Notes: generated from the sequence alone by a model not told the origin. Counted from the stretch's first letter, positions 1-8,267 are shown. The stretch: 64,000 nt of DNA from Nocardia sp. (GCF_025465275.1 NZ_JAODNK010000084.1:18631-82630), one strand, 5' to 3'. Translations and numbers: made by a program.

Positions 1-1
1 C

Positions 2-106
2 TTCGCGGCGGCCATGGCTCGCCTGGACGCGCCGCAGCGCGAGGCGCTCAAGGGCTCACTCGGCACGCTGATCGAGGCGCTCGATCAGGAGACGAACCCT
101 TCCTGA
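2..106 (+). CDS. C-terminal end of a MarR-like regulator (partial)
   Basis: The open frame enters from the left edge and gives 34 residues before TGA. The helical tail, with LDAPQREAL followed by LGTLIEALDQE, looks like the dimerisation tail of MarR-family regulators. The N-terminal part, including any winged helix, lies outside the window, so the family call rests on the tail alone. A strong hairpin follows 11 bases after the stop, which supports a real gene end here. Confidence 0.5.
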   Translation, partial: FAAAMARLDAPQREALKGSLGTLIEALDQETNPS

Positions 107-117
107 GCAACAGCATT

Positions 118-156
118 CGGCCTCTCGACAGCGCGTAAATCGCTGTCGAGGGGCCG
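118..156 (+). terminator. Hairpin terminator after the partial regulator
   Basis: Arms at 118-133 and 141-156 pair over 16 positions with one G-T wobble around a 7-base loop (cgtaaat). There is no clear T-tract, as is usual in high-GC actinomycetes. It separates the partial gene from the next gene on the same strand. Confidence 0.6.
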
Positions 157-259
157 AGTTGCATGCACCCTAACCTTGCGGTGCAGCATTGCCTGGATCG
201 TGAACGCGGTACCCTGAAATTCGACTGTGGCGGCACCAGTCGATGAAGGCAGGCGCGAG

Positions 260-598
260 ATGACCTACAGCGCAGATCGATTGAACGCCATTGCGCGGGA
301 CGCGCAGCGCATTGCCGAGGGCGACTACGCCTCCGAGGAGGCAAACCGGCTGCGCATCCGCTTCGCCGAGGAACTCCGGAAACTCTCGGACTACGACTAC
401 AGCGGTCCGCTGGGCCTCGAATTGATGGACTTCCTGGTCGCCACGCTGCAAATCATCAATACCGCGAGCCGCCGCTCCGGCGCCGACCCTTCCCGTCCGC
501 TGCACACCGGACCTCGCCGCTTCGCATTGAACCCCGAGGACCTCAGAACCATCGAACCCCGCCGTCCTTATGGCGATCGCCATTACCGCGACCGCTGA
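260..598 (+). CDS. Hypothetical protein, about 112 aa
   Basis: No family was recognised. The protein starts MTYSADRLNAIARDAQ and is a charged, mostly helical polypeptide with a proline- and arginine-rich C-terminus ending DRHYRDR. It has no membrane segment, signal peptide or cysteine motif. The ATG at 260 is preferred over the in-frame GTG at 227 because a purine-rich stretch (gaaggcaggcgcgag) precedes it, although neither start has a strong ribosome-binding site. Codon use resembles the neighbouring genes. It stands alone between the terminator at 118-156 and the MFS pseudogene. Confidence 0.5.
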   Translation: MTYSADRLNAIARDAQRIAEGDYASEEANRLRIRFAEELRKLSDYDYSGPLGLELMDFLVATLQIINTASRRSGADPSRPLHTGPRRFALNPEDLRTIEPRRPYGDRHYRDR

Positions 599-743
599 AG
601 TCGGCTCGCCGTCATCGACCAGGAACTGAGGGCGGGGATTACTCGCACCATGCCGCCCTCAGTTCCTGGTGATCTCGGTCGGCCGCACTATGGTGGCGCA
701 GACCCGCCGGTGATCGGGCGCGCGGGTTGCTGGACTGGATCTT

Positions 744-1925
744 GTGTCGATACTTCTTGCGCCCTCTCCCACAACCAGGCCCGGAATGATCCGGTGGCTC
801 GGCGTTGTCGCGGTGATGCTGGGGATCTTCTCGATCGTGACGACGGAGATTCTGCCCATCGGACTGCTGACCGCTATCGGCTCGGACTTCTCCGTCTCCG
901 ACGGCATGGCCGGGCTGATGATGACCATGCCCGGACTGCTCGCCGCGATCGCCGCACCGGTGGTCACGGTGGCGGCAGCGCGGATCGATCGCAAGCTGCT
1001 GCTGTGCGAGTGCACGCTACTTCTGGTGGCGGCCAACGTGATTGCCGCACTCGCCCCGGAGTTCTGGCTGGTACTGGCATCTCGCGTGCTGCTCGGCATC
1101 ACGATCGGCGGATACTGGTCCATCGCAGCAGGATTGGCGCAGCGACTGGTGTCACCGGAGTCGACGGCCCGCGCGACAACAGTAATCTTCGCGGCCGTCC
1201 CCCTCGGCTCGGTACTCGGCGTTCCAGCAGGTGCATTCGTCGGGAATCTCGCGGGCTGGCGGACAGCCTTCGTGGTGCTGGGCATCCTGTCGGCCGCGGT
1301 ATTGGCGCTCCTGATGTTGTCCCTACCCGCGCTCCCTGCCCATCAGGCCCTCGATTGGTCGACATTGCGCGCGGGCCTGCAAGTCCCCGGCACCCGATTC
1401 GCCCTACTGGCAACATTTCTCATCGTCCTCGCCCAATTCGGCACCTACACCTACGTCACGCCATTTCTGCAGCAGGTCACCGGGGTCAATAGCGTCACCG
1501 CCCTCCTACTGATCTACGGAATAGCAGGTATCGCCGGAAATGCCCTGGGCGGCAGCATGATCGCCCACCACTCCCGCGCCGCCCTGTGCCTCGCAGCAGC
1601 CCTGATGGCAGGCGCCATGCTCCTGCTACCGATATTCGGCCGCTGGGAATTGGGCGCCGCAACCCTATTGATCGTCTGAGGTATCGGCTACGGCGGCGTC
1701 CCGGTCGTCCTGCAAACCTGGTTCGCCCGCGCAGTCCCCCATCACGCCGAAGTCTCCTCGGTCCTCTTCACCGCATCCTTCCAAGCGACCTTCTGCCTCA
1801 GCGCCCTGACCGGCGGCGTGATCGTAGACCGCACCTCCCCCTCAACCGTCCTCATCTGCGGCGGTCTCACCGCCCTACTCGTCCTGGCAATGTGCCTAAC
1901 CCGACGAATATCAGCTAACAACTAG
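744..1925 (+). pseudogene. MFS efflux transporter broken by an in-frame TGA
   Basis: Conceptual translation gives a 393-codon major facilitator superfamily transporter of the DHA1 drug-efflux type. An N-terminal TTEILPIGLL motif closes TM1, a conserved loop with arginines lies between TM2 and TM3, and about 12 hydrophobic segments follow. Codon 312 (1677-1679) is TGA. The same frame then continues without interruption through GIGYGGVPVVLQTWFA and two more membrane segments to TAG at 1923-1925. The residue before GIGYGG is tryptophan or another aromatic in many relatives, so TGG to TGA is the simplest explanation. The truncated 311-aa product would lack about the last two helices. A GTG at 744 or the ATG at 786 could be the start. 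Sequencing error or stop readthrough are alternatives. Confidence 0.8.
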
Positions 1926-2118
1926 AGGCCACACAGTTTGCTTCGAGAGTTATGTCCGAAAACTCACTCCTGTAAGGCCTTTTAAACACAGATCAGCCCT
2001 CGCAACAATTCGAATCGCGATCAATTTCGCGAAAGGGGTTCATAATTGGCAACATTGATCGATCCATCCGCAAGGGGAAGGGTCGGCCCTTGCGCGGACA
2101 GTGAATTGAAGGTTGCCC

Positions 2119-2715
2119 ATGTCCACTCCGAATCAGCCGGTACCTCCGCCTCCAGGTGGTCCGCCGATGTACGGGCAGGGTTATCCCCCGCCGCCCAGAA
2201 AGAAACGGAAGATCTGGCCCTGGATTCTGCTCGCCGTGGTCGTGCTGTTCTTCGGCGGGTGTTTTGCCCTGGTCGGCACTGCGGCACACGAAGTTTCGAA
2301 GAGCACCGATAAGAGTACGGCGGTGGCCGCGGCGGGTTCGGAAGTGCGGGACGGCAAGTTCGCCTTCGCTGTTACCGCGGTCGACCCGCCCGTGGCGGCG
2401 GTCGGTGACAATGAAATCTTGCGGAAGACCGCGCAGGGCGAGTACGTCCTCGTGCACGTCGCGATCACCAATATCGGCGACAAGGCGCAGAGCTACTTCG
2501 GCGAGAATCAGAAGCTGATCGACGATCAGGGCAAGCAGTTCAGCAATGACACCTCGGCGGAGCTTGCCGTCAACCAAGACCTGACCGCCGAAATCAATCC
2601 CGGCAACAAGATATCCGTGAGCATCCCGTTCGATGTTCCCAAGGGCACGGTTCCGGCCACCGTCGAGTTCCATGACTCGATGTTCTCGGGCGGCGCGCGG
2701 GTCGCGCTCAAATAG
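2119..2715 (+). CDS. DUF4352-type membrane-anchored protein
   Basis: A 198-aa protein in three parts: a proline/glycine-rich cytoplasmic N-terminus (about 1-25), a KKRK stop-transfer cluster and one membrane helix (about 31-53, WPWILLAVVVLFFGG), then an extracytoplasmic beta-rich domain. That domain has the DUF4352 (telokin-like immunoprotective) pattern: GKFAFAVTAV early, GEYVLVHVAITNIGDKAQ in the middle, and a PFDVPKG motif near the end. Such proteins are surface-exposed in Gram-positive bacteria, and a binding partner cannot be inferred. ATG 2119 is chosen because gaagg lies 6 bases upstream; the TTG at 2113 is in frame but badly spaced. The gene is single and ends in a strong bidirectional terminator. 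Confidence 0.85.
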   Translation: MSTPNQPVPPPPGGPPMYGQGYPPPPRKKRKIWPWILLAVVVLFFGGCFALVGTAAHEVSKSTDKSTAVAAAGSEVRDGKFAFAVTAVDPPVAAVGDNEILRKTAQGEYVLVHVAITNIGDKAQSYFGENQKLIDDQGKQFSNDTSAELAVNQDLTAEINPGNKISVSIPFDVPKGTVPATVEFHDSMFSGGARVALK

Positions 2716-2730
2716 CTGCTGACGGCATCG

Positions 2731-2765
2731 TTCGGCCGGCCCGGGTACCTCCCGGGCCGGCCGAA
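2731..2765. terminator. Bidirectional terminator between convergent genes
   Basis: A perfect 15-bp stem (2731-2745 with 2751-2765) encloses the loop tacct. The arms begin TTCGGCCGGC and end GCCGGCCGAA, giving A-tracts or T-tracts on either strand. It serves the DUF4352 gene on the plus strand and the VOC gene on the minus strand. Confidence 0.85.
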
Positions 2766-2780
2766 TGATGTTGTCTTCGT

Positions 2781-3239
2781 TCAGGCGTTGTCATACGCGT
2801 CCTGCAGGGTCTCGAGGTCGATTTTGGACATGGTGCGCAGGGCGGTGGAGGCGGCAGCGCTGCGGGCCGGATCGGCGCCACCCATCAGCTGCGGAAGGCC
2901 GGAGGGGACGATCTGCCAGGACAGGCCGTACTTATCGGTGAGCCAGCCGCACGGGCCGGGCTTGCCCTCGGCGGTGAAGGCGTCCCACAGGCGGTCGACC
3001 TCTTCCTGGCCGTCCACGACGACCTGGATCGAGGCGGCATCGGTGTGCGGATGTGCGGGGCCGCCATTGAGCAGAGTCAGTGAATGACCTGCCAATTCGA
3101 GGGAGACGATGAAGGCCGCGCCGTCGGGGCCACGCGAGATATCGGTGACCTGGGAATCGGGAACCAGCGAGGTGTAGAACTCGGCGGCCTCTTCGGCCAG
3201 GGTGTCGAACCAGAGGAAAGTGGTGACGGTGGTGGTCAT
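2781..3239 (-). CDS. VOC-superfamily (PhnB-like) protein
   Basis: A 152-aa protein of the PhnB/3-demethylubiquinone-methyltransferase-like branch of the vicinal oxygen chelate fold. It opens TTTVTTFLWFDTLAEEAAEFYTSL, the usual start of this subfamily, and carries SLTLLNGGP, WGWLTDKYGLSWQIVP-like and C-terminal AMLTMKKID-like elements (here ALRTMSKIDLETLQDA). Actual activity in this subfamily is mostly unknown. An ATG with gagcccgcc upstream makes the start plausible. It is transcribed alone, and the region 3240-3348 between it and the aminotransferase contains no gene. Confidence 0.85.
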   Translation of the reverse strand: MTTTVTTFLWFDTLAEEAAEFYTSLVPDSQVTDISRGPDGAAFIVSLELAGHSLTLLNGGPAHPHTDAASIQVVVDGQEEVDRLWDAFTAEGKPGPCGWLTDKYGLSWQIVPSGLPQLMGGADPARSAAASTALRTMSKIDLETLQDAYDNA

Positions 3240-3348
3240 GGCGGGCTCCTGACGAGTTGGTGACCTGCTTTCACCTACTGGTCGGAGCCCATCACATCAC
3301 TTCGACGTATCTCTGGACATTTCTCGAGATATTTTTTCGCGTCGCCCG

Positions 3349-4560
3349 TCACAGCCGGTAGGTCGCCAGGAAGCGGCCGATGCGTTCGATGATCGCCTCC
3401 AGGTCATCGGCGTGCGGCAGGGTCACGATCCGGAAGTGGTCGGGGCGCGGCCAGTTGAAGCCCGTGCCCTGCACAATGTGGATCTTCTCCTGCAGCAGCA
3501 GGTCCAGCACGAACTGCTCGTCATTGTGGATCGGGTACACATCGAGGTCGATGCGCGGGAAGGCGTACAGCGCGCCCTTGGGCTTCACACACGAGATGCC
3601 GGGAATGGCATTGAGGGCTTCCCACGCGCGATCGCGCTGCTCATGCAGTCGCCCGCCGGCCGCGGTGAGATCGAAAATGCTCTGATGCCCGCCGAGTGCC
3701 GCTTGAATAGCTTGCTGCGCAGGCACATTCGCGCACAGGCGCAGACCCGCGAGCATGGTCAGGCCTTCGAGGTAGTTCTGCGCATGCTGCGTCGGCCCCG
3801 AAACCACCAGCCACCCGGAGCGGAATCCGGCGGCTCGATAGGACTTCGACAGCCCGGAGAAGGTCAGGACCAACAGGTCCGGCGCGAGCGAAGCGGTCGC
3901 GGTGTGCTTCAGATCGTCGTAGATGATCTTGTCGTAGATCTCGTCGGAGAACACCACCAGGTTATGCCGCCGCGCGACCTCGAGCACCTGGCGCACCACC
4001 TCGGGCGAGTAGACCGCGCCCGTGGGATTGTTCGGATTGATGAGCACGATGGCCCGGGTGCGGTCGGTGACCTTGGATTCGATATCGGCCACATCCGGGA
4101 ACCAGTCGGAGGCCTCGTCGCAGATGTAGTGCACGGGCCTGCCGCCATTGAGCGCGGTGGCGGCGGTCCAGAGCGGGAAATCCGGTGCGGGAACGAGTAC
4201 TTCGTCGCCGTTCTCCAGTAGTGCCGTCATGGACATCATGATCAGTTCGGAAACGCCGTTGCCGAGGAAGACCTCTTCGACGTCGACATCTTCGACCCCG
4301 AGGGTCTGGTAGTACTGCACGACGGCGCGCCGCGCCGACAGCAGCCCCTTGGAGGAGGAGTACCCGCTGGATGCCGGCAGGTTGCGAATCATGTCCTGCA
4401 GCAGGTCCGCAGGTGCTTCGAATCCGAACGGCAGCGGGTTGCCGGTATTGAGTTTGACCACGTGGTGGCCCTCGGCCTCGAGCCGGGCCGCGTGTTCGGC
4501 CACCGGTCCGCGGATCTCGTACGACACACCCGCCAGCTTGCTCGACTGCTTGACCTGCAT
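3349..4560 (-). CDS. Pyridoxal-phosphate aminotransferase, class I/II (AlaA-like)
   Basis: A 403-aa fold-type I aminotransferase. Visible elements are KLNTGNP near the N-terminus, NPNNPTGAVYS around the middle, DEIYDKIIYDD, and the PLP lysine in SGLSKSYRAAGFRSGW. The closest type I recall is the alanine/aspartate aminotransferase AlaA/AspC group, which moves amino groups between amino acids and 2-oxoglutarate or pyruvate. The substrate is not settled by the sequence. ATG 4560 is chosen over the upstream in-frame ATG at 4590 because GAAGGGA lies at ideal spacing. It is divergent from an HxlR regulator, and the palindrome between them overlaps its promoter region, so HxlR control is likely. Confidence 0.88.
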   Translation of the reverse strand: MQVKQSSKLAGVSYEIRGPVAEHAARLEAEGHHVVKLNTGNPLPFGFEAPADLLQDMIRNLPASSGYSSSKGLLSARRAVVQYYQTLGVEDVDVEEVFLGNGVSELIMMSMTALLENGDEVLVPAPDFPLWTAATALNGGRPVHYICDEASDWFPDVADIESKVTDRTRAIVLINPNNPTGAVYSPEVVRQVLEVARRHNLVVFSDEIYDKIIYDDLKHTATASLAPDLLVLTFSGLSKSYRAAGFRSGWLVVSGPTQHAQNYLEGLTMLAGLRLCANVPAQQAIQAALGGHQSIFDLTAAGGRLHEQRDRAWEALNAIPGISCVKPKGALYAFPRIDLDVYPIHNDEQFVLDLLLQEKIHIVQGTGFNWPRPDHFRIVTLPHADDLEAIIERIGRFLATYRL

Positions 4561-4595
4561 GGACGTCCCTTCTGAATGCGGTTGAGCCACACTCT

Positions 4596-4633
4596 ACTTG
4601 GAATTTCCAAGTTTGCACTTTGTTTTTCCAAGT
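4596..4633. promoter_or_regulatory. Probable HxlR operator
   Basis: The 17-bp palindrome ACTTGGAATTTCCAAGT (4596-4612) is perfect around a central T. A further half-site TTCCAAGT is at 4626-4633. Both lie between the divergent aminotransferase and HxlR starts. HxlR proteins usually bind such repeats and regulate themselves and the divergent gene. Binding is inferred. Confidence 0.65.
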
Positions 4634-4653
4634 TCCAGGTTACAGTGGGAGGC

Positions 4654-5220
4654 GTGTCACGCCGAAGCTACGACCACTACTGCACCGTCAGCCGCGCCCT
4701 CGACATTGTCGGCGACCGCTGGAACCTGCTGGTCGTCCGCGAATTGTGTTCCGGTCCACGCCGATACAGCGATCTGTTCGCGGACCTGCCCGGCATCAGC
4801 ACCGATGTGCTGGCCGCCCGGCTCAAGGATCTCGAACGTGACGGCATCCTCACCCGCCGCCGCGTCGGACCCCGTGCGGCGACCGCGGTCTACGAACTCA
4901 CCGAGGCGGGCACGGCATTACGCCCCGCGCTCGACGCACTCTCGATCTGGGGCACGCAGCTACTCGGTGACCGCCGCCCCACCGACGCCGTCCGTGCCCA
5001 CTGGTTCGCCCTACCGCTGGGACGCGCTGTGGCAGAACTGCTCCCAGCGGGCACGGCCACCGTGCACATAGGCGAGACCACGCTGCACTACGTCATCGCC
5101 GAGGCGGGCATCACCCACCACGATGGCCCCGCCACCACACCCGACCTCGAACTGCACCTCGACCTGCCCACGGCCACAGACGTGGCCACCGGCGCTCGCA
5201 CCCTCGCGGATATCAGCTGA
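4654..5220 (+). CDS. HxlR-family winged-helix regulator with C-terminal extension
   Basis: A 188-aa protein. Residues about 4-95 form the HxlR winged helix: SYDHYCTVSRALDIVGDRWNLLVVREL, then GPRRYSDLFADLPGISTDVLAARLKDLERDGIL. The cysteine at position 9 is the conserved HxlR cysteine often linked to redox or electrophile sensing. The C-terminal 80 residues form an extra domain resembling the sterol-carrier-like tail found in longer actinobacterial HxlR proteins. The start is taken as GTG 4654; a second in-frame GTG lies at 4645. A -10-like tacagt at 4641-4646 would put transcription at the GTG itself, so a leaderless message is possible. Divergent from the aminotransferase. Confidence 0.85.
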   Translation: MSRRSYDHYCTVSRALDIVGDRWNLLVVRELCSGPRRYSDLFADLPGISTDVLAARLKDLERDGILTRRRVGPRAATAVYELTEAGTALRPALDALSIWGTQLLGDRRPTDAVRAHWFALPLGRAVAELLPAGTATVHIGETTLHYVIAEAGITHHDGPATTPDLELHLDLPTATDVATGARTLADIS

Positions 5221-5246
5221 CCCCCGTGCCGCACAGCACGTCTCCC

Positions 5247-5278
5247 GATCGAACAGGCCGCATAAGCGCTGTTCGATC
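5247..5278. terminator. Bidirectional terminator
   Basis: A 10-bp perfect stem, GATCGAACAG (5247-5256) with CTGTTCGATC (5269-5278), encloses a 12-base loop. It lies between the convergent HxlR and CBS genes. Confidence 0.7.
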
Positions 5279-5308
5279 CTTGGGAGGGCTGTCCGGCCCG
5301 AGGGGAGG

Positions 5309-5737
5309 TCAGCCGTGCAGGTATCGCACCAGGTGCTCGCGTTCCTCTTCCAGTTCTGAGATCTGGCTCTTCACCACGTCCCCGATGCTGACAATGCCGA
5401 CCATGCGCCCCTCGCTGAGCACTGGCAGGTGCCGGATCCGATGTTCCGTCATCGTGGCATTGAGTGTTTCGACCTGATCCTCGGGTGAGCAGGTGTGCAC
5501 GGCCGCGGTCATGATGTCCGACACCGGTGCATCCAATAGCTCGGCCCCTCTGCTGTGCAGTCGCCGCACAATGTCGCGCTCGGAGGCGATGCCGGACATG
5601 AGCACTCCGTCCGGCGACACCACCACCGCGCCGACATTGTGCGCGTTGAGCACTCGTAGCAGTTCACGCACTGTGGCATCGGGTGCAATCGTGACCACGC
5701 CCGGCCCTTTACGGCGCAGAATCTCCGAAATCCGCAT
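5309..5737 (-). CDS. CBS-pair domain protein
   Basis: A 142-aa stand-alone tandem CBS (Bateman) protein. The first CBS motif runs from MRISEILRRKG through GVLMSGIASERDIVRRL, the second from VSDIMTAAVHTCSPEDQV through HLPVLSEGRMVGIVSIGDVV, followed by a charged C-terminal helix (ISELEEEREHLVRYL). Such proteins bind adenine nucleotides and often act as energy or stress sensors; the partner is unknown. MRISEIL at 5737 is the usual N-terminus of the family. An in-frame ATG at 5752 would add five residues (MGGGR). Single gene, convergent with hxlR and downstream of the flavoprotein gene on the same strand. Confidence 0.88.
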   Translation of the reverse strand: MRISEILRRKGPGVVTIAPDATVRELLRVLNAHNVGAVVVSPDGVLMSGIASERDIVRRLHSRGAELLDAPVSDIMTAAVHTCSPEDQVETLNATMTEHRIRHLPVLSEGRMVGIVSIGDVVKSQISELEEEREHLVRYLHG

Positions 5738-5825
5738 ACGTCCACCGCCCATTTGCTCGGATATCGATGCCTCTCAGGATGGCGTGTTTGCGGGCCGGTG
5801 AACAGCAACGATTACGCGCCGATAC

Positions 5826-7199
5826 CTAACCTGCAGCGAGTGCATCGAGGGCGGCCTCGATGGCTCGGTGGAAGGTCGGGTAGGCGAAAATCAGCTGGCG
5901 CAACGTACTGGTCGGCACCTCGGCGTGCACGGCGACACTCAATGCACTGAGCACCTCACCGCCCTGCGGTCCCACGGAAGTCGCGCCGACGAGCACACCC
6001 CGGTCGGCATCCTCGATGAGTTTGATGAATCCCTCGTTGCCCACCTTGTGAATCCAGCCGCGGACCGAGGTGGGAACCTCCGTGCTCGCGGTGCGCACGT
6101 TCAGACCGGCGGCGCGCGCCTGCGCCTCGGTGAGGCCGACCGCGCCGACCTCCGGGTCGGTGAACGTCACGCGCGGGACGGCTCGATACTGCGCGATTTC
6201 GTCGGAGGAGTCGAGAATGTCCTGCGCGGCGATGCGCGCCTGGTACATGGACATATGCGTGAAGGCCCCTTGACCTGTTACATCGCCGATGGCCCAGACG
6301 CCGTCGGCGACGCGCATGCGCTCATCGACCGGGAGGGTCTTCGCGGTTTCGTCCAGCCCCAGCACGCCGATTCCCAACGCCGACAGGTCTGTTCGACGAC
6401 CCGTGGCGATGAGCAGCTGCTCGGCTTGCACCGACTGCCCGTTGTCGAGTTCGACGGTGAAGTTTGCGCCGTCGTGCGCCACGCTTGCAGCGTGTGCACC
6501 CTTGCGCACTGTGATGCCTTCGGTCGCAAAGACCTTCGCCAGCAGGTCACCGGCTTCGGGTTCGTCCTGCGGCAGCAGCCGGCGCGGCACGATGACGGTG
6601 ACTTCCACTCCGAAGCGCGCGAACAGTTGCGCGAATTCCGCACCCACCGGTCCGCCGCCGAGCACGATCAGCGACCGCGGCACCTCGGTCGCGGTGACGG
6701 CTTCGCGATTGGTCCAGTAGGGCGTGCCCTCGAGGCCGGGCAGCGGTGGAATGGCCGGAGCGGTACCCGGATTGAGCACAATCCGGGTGGCCTGGAACAC
6801 GCGTTCTCCCCCGGCGGTCGCCACGGTCACCGCACCCGGCGCGGAGATCCGCCCCCACCCGCGCACGAAGCTGCCGCCGGCCTTCTCGAACCGCTCGACC
6901 GCGACCGTGTCGTCCCAGTTGTCGGTCGCCTCGTCGCGAATCCGCGCCGCCACCGGCGTCCAATCCGGCGTCACCGTCGCCGAACCCGCCAGCGCGTCGA
7001 CCCGTCGCGCTTCCTGCAGCACCCCGGCCGCGCGCACCATCATCTTCGTCGGTATGCACGCGTAATACGGGCATTCACCCCCGAGTAACCGCCCCTCCAC
7101 CCCGACCACCGTCAATCCGGCCTGAGCCAATCGTGTCGCGACATCCTCACCGCCCGGTCCCATTCCGACCACCACGGCATCCACGACTTCAGCAGGCAT
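5826..7199 (-). CDS. MerA/Lpd-type pyridine nucleotide-disulfide oxidoreductase
   Basis: A 457-aa flavoprotein of class I pyridine nucleotide-disulfide oxidoreductases. The FAD-binding GMGPGG is at residues 12-17, the redox cysteine pair C43/C48 sits in GGECPYYACIP, the second Rossmann motif VLGGGPVGAE binds NAD(P)H, and AIGDVTG contacts FAD. The C-terminal dimerisation domain has Tyr440 in FAYPTFHRAIE where lipoamide dehydrogenase and glutathione reductase carry the catalytic His of HPT. That resembles mercuric reductase rather than Lpd. There is no N-terminal heavy-metal domain and no C-terminal cysteine pair, so mercury reduction is not supported. The natural disulfide or electron acceptor is unknown. 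A purine-rich AAGGAAGCAAGGA precedes the ATG. Confidence 0.85.
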   Translation of the reverse strand: MPAEVVDAVVVGMGPGGEDVATRLAQAGLTVVGVEGRLLGGECPYYACIPTKMMVRAAGVLQEARRVDALAGSATVTPDWTPVAARIRDEATDNWDDTVAVERFEKAGGSFVRGWGRISAPGAVTVATAGGERVFQATRIVLNPGTAPAIPPLPGLEGTPYWTNREAVTATEVPRSLIVLGGGPVGAEFAQLFARFGVEVTVIVPRRLLPQDEPEAGDLLAKVFATEGITVRKGAHAASVAHDGANFTVELDNGQSVQAEQLLIATGRRTDLSALGIGVLGLDETAKTLPVDERMRVADGVWAIGDVTGQGAFTHMSMYQARIAAQDILDSSDEIAQYRAVPRVTFTDPEVGAVGLTEAQARAAGLNVRTASTEVPTSVRGWIHKVGNEGFIKLIEDADRGVLVGATSVGPQGGEVLSALSVAVHAEVPTSTLRQLIFAYPTFHRAIEAALDALAAG

Positions 7200-7261
7200 T
7201 CCTTGCTTCCTTTGCTCGACAGGACTTCACACCACGGACGGAACTACCCAACCAGCATGGC

Positions 7262-7519
7262 GTGACACCGCCCGCAATTGCCGATCCGGACCGGCACGTT
7301 CCGAAAATTTCACAACTGTCCACGCTGGGCGCGGGTGGGCCGGCAATCCGATTCCACGCCATCGCACTCGTCGCGATCGTCCGCAGCATCACGGCCCCCG
7401 AGATTCGCGCGCAAGCCGAAGCCGATCCCGGCCGCGTGTCAGAGCTGATCGAGGACTGGCTCGACGCCGCGGTCGGCTATGCCGATCGGTCCGGCGTGGA
7501 AGGTCCGACGAGGCCCTGA
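7262..7519 (+). pseudogene. Probable C-terminal remnant of a TetR-type regulator
   Basis: From GTG 7262 the frame gives about 85 residues. The stretch FHAIALVAIVRSITAPEI, then ADPGRVSELIEDWLDAAVGYA, resembles the last helices of TetR-family ligand-binding domains. No helix-turn-helix is encoded upstream: that sequence is the divergent flavoprotein gene. Either this is a decayed regulator or a small unrelated protein. No ribosome-binding site is evident. Confidence 0.35.
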
Positions 7520-7590
7520 TTCCTCGACGCGCGGACGGGTTCTGGCGAACCTGCCACCGGCACCCATAGCGAACCCGTACCATCCGGTGC

Positions 7591-8001
7591 GTGGTCGATG
7601 CCAAGCGTCCCGCCGCGCTGCGGGTTCTCGTCTACAGCAATGATGCCGATACTCGGAGCCAGGTCATGCTGGCTCTCGGTAGACGGCCGCATCCGGATCT
7701 GCCGCCCATCGAATATGTCGAAGTGGCTACCGGCGCTGTGGTTTTGGAGCATATGGATGCTCATAAGCTGGACTTGGCGATCCTGGACGGCGAATCCGCG
7801 CCGACGGGTGGGCTGGGCCTGGCCAAGCAGCTCAAGGATGAAATCGACAACTGCCCGCCGATTGTGGTGCTCACCGGTCGCCCCGATGATGCCTGGCTGG
7901 CGAACTGGTCGCGGGCCGATGCGGCTGTGTCGCATCCGCTGGATCCGATCCGGTTGACCGACGCCGTGCTCGGCGTACTGCGGAACCGTTCCGCGGCCTG
8001 A
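7591..8001 (+). CDS. Response-regulator receiver protein (Rv3143-like)
   Basis: A 136-aa single receiver domain without an output domain. LRVLVYSND supplies the acidic pocket (Asp18, Asp20), DLAILDGE places the likely phospho-acceptor at Asp66, VVLTGR supplies the conserved Thr, and SHPLDP replaces the usual Lys-Pro switch motif, with His in place of Lys. Mycobacterium tuberculosis has a similar orphan receiver, Rv3143, just upstream of nuoA, and the same order is seen here. The partner kinase and output are unknown. A role in controlling or interacting with complex I is suggested only by conserved position. The start is GTG 7591. Confidence 0.8.
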   Translation: MVDAKRPAALRVLVYSNDADTRSQVMLALGRRPHPDLPPIEYVEVATGAVVLEHMDAHKLDLAILDGESAPTGGLGLAKQLKDEIDNCPPIVVLTGRPDDAWLANWSRADAAVSHPLDPIRLTDAVLGVLRNRSAA

Positions 8002-8216
8002 GCTCTCCCCTCCCCGGGACCAGGGGATATCTGTGTCACGTGACATTCGCGATTCCGTCGAATCGGTCATGAAAGACCGTTCCGAATTGAATCAAACGGC
8101 CTCGCGAAACGTCATGTATCTTGTCGCGTGAGTTGTAGGCTGTGCCCTAGCTCACACGAGCCTGGCTGACGGTATCAATCGCCGCCACGCCCGATCTCCG
8201 AAAATCCGGGCCGCCC

Positions 8217-8256
8217 GGGGCGTCATCGCCCCTGCGCAAGGTTGCAACCAGGAGGG
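8217..8256 (+). promoter_or_regulatory. nuo leader hairpin and Shine-Dalgarno
   Basis: GGGGCG (8217-8222) pairs with CGCCCC (8227-8232) around tcat. It is followed by the strong Shine-Dalgarno AGGAGGGG at 8249-8256, 11 bases before the GTG of nuoA. The 266-base region 8002-8267 holds no gene and must contain the nuo promoter; I could not fix its -35/-10 elements with confidence. Confidence 0.4.
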
Positions 8257-8267
8257 GTAGTGCTGTT

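Noticed and set aside
5826..7199. Mercuric reductase
   Set aside because: No HMA domain, no C-terminal vicinal cysteines and no mer neighbours.
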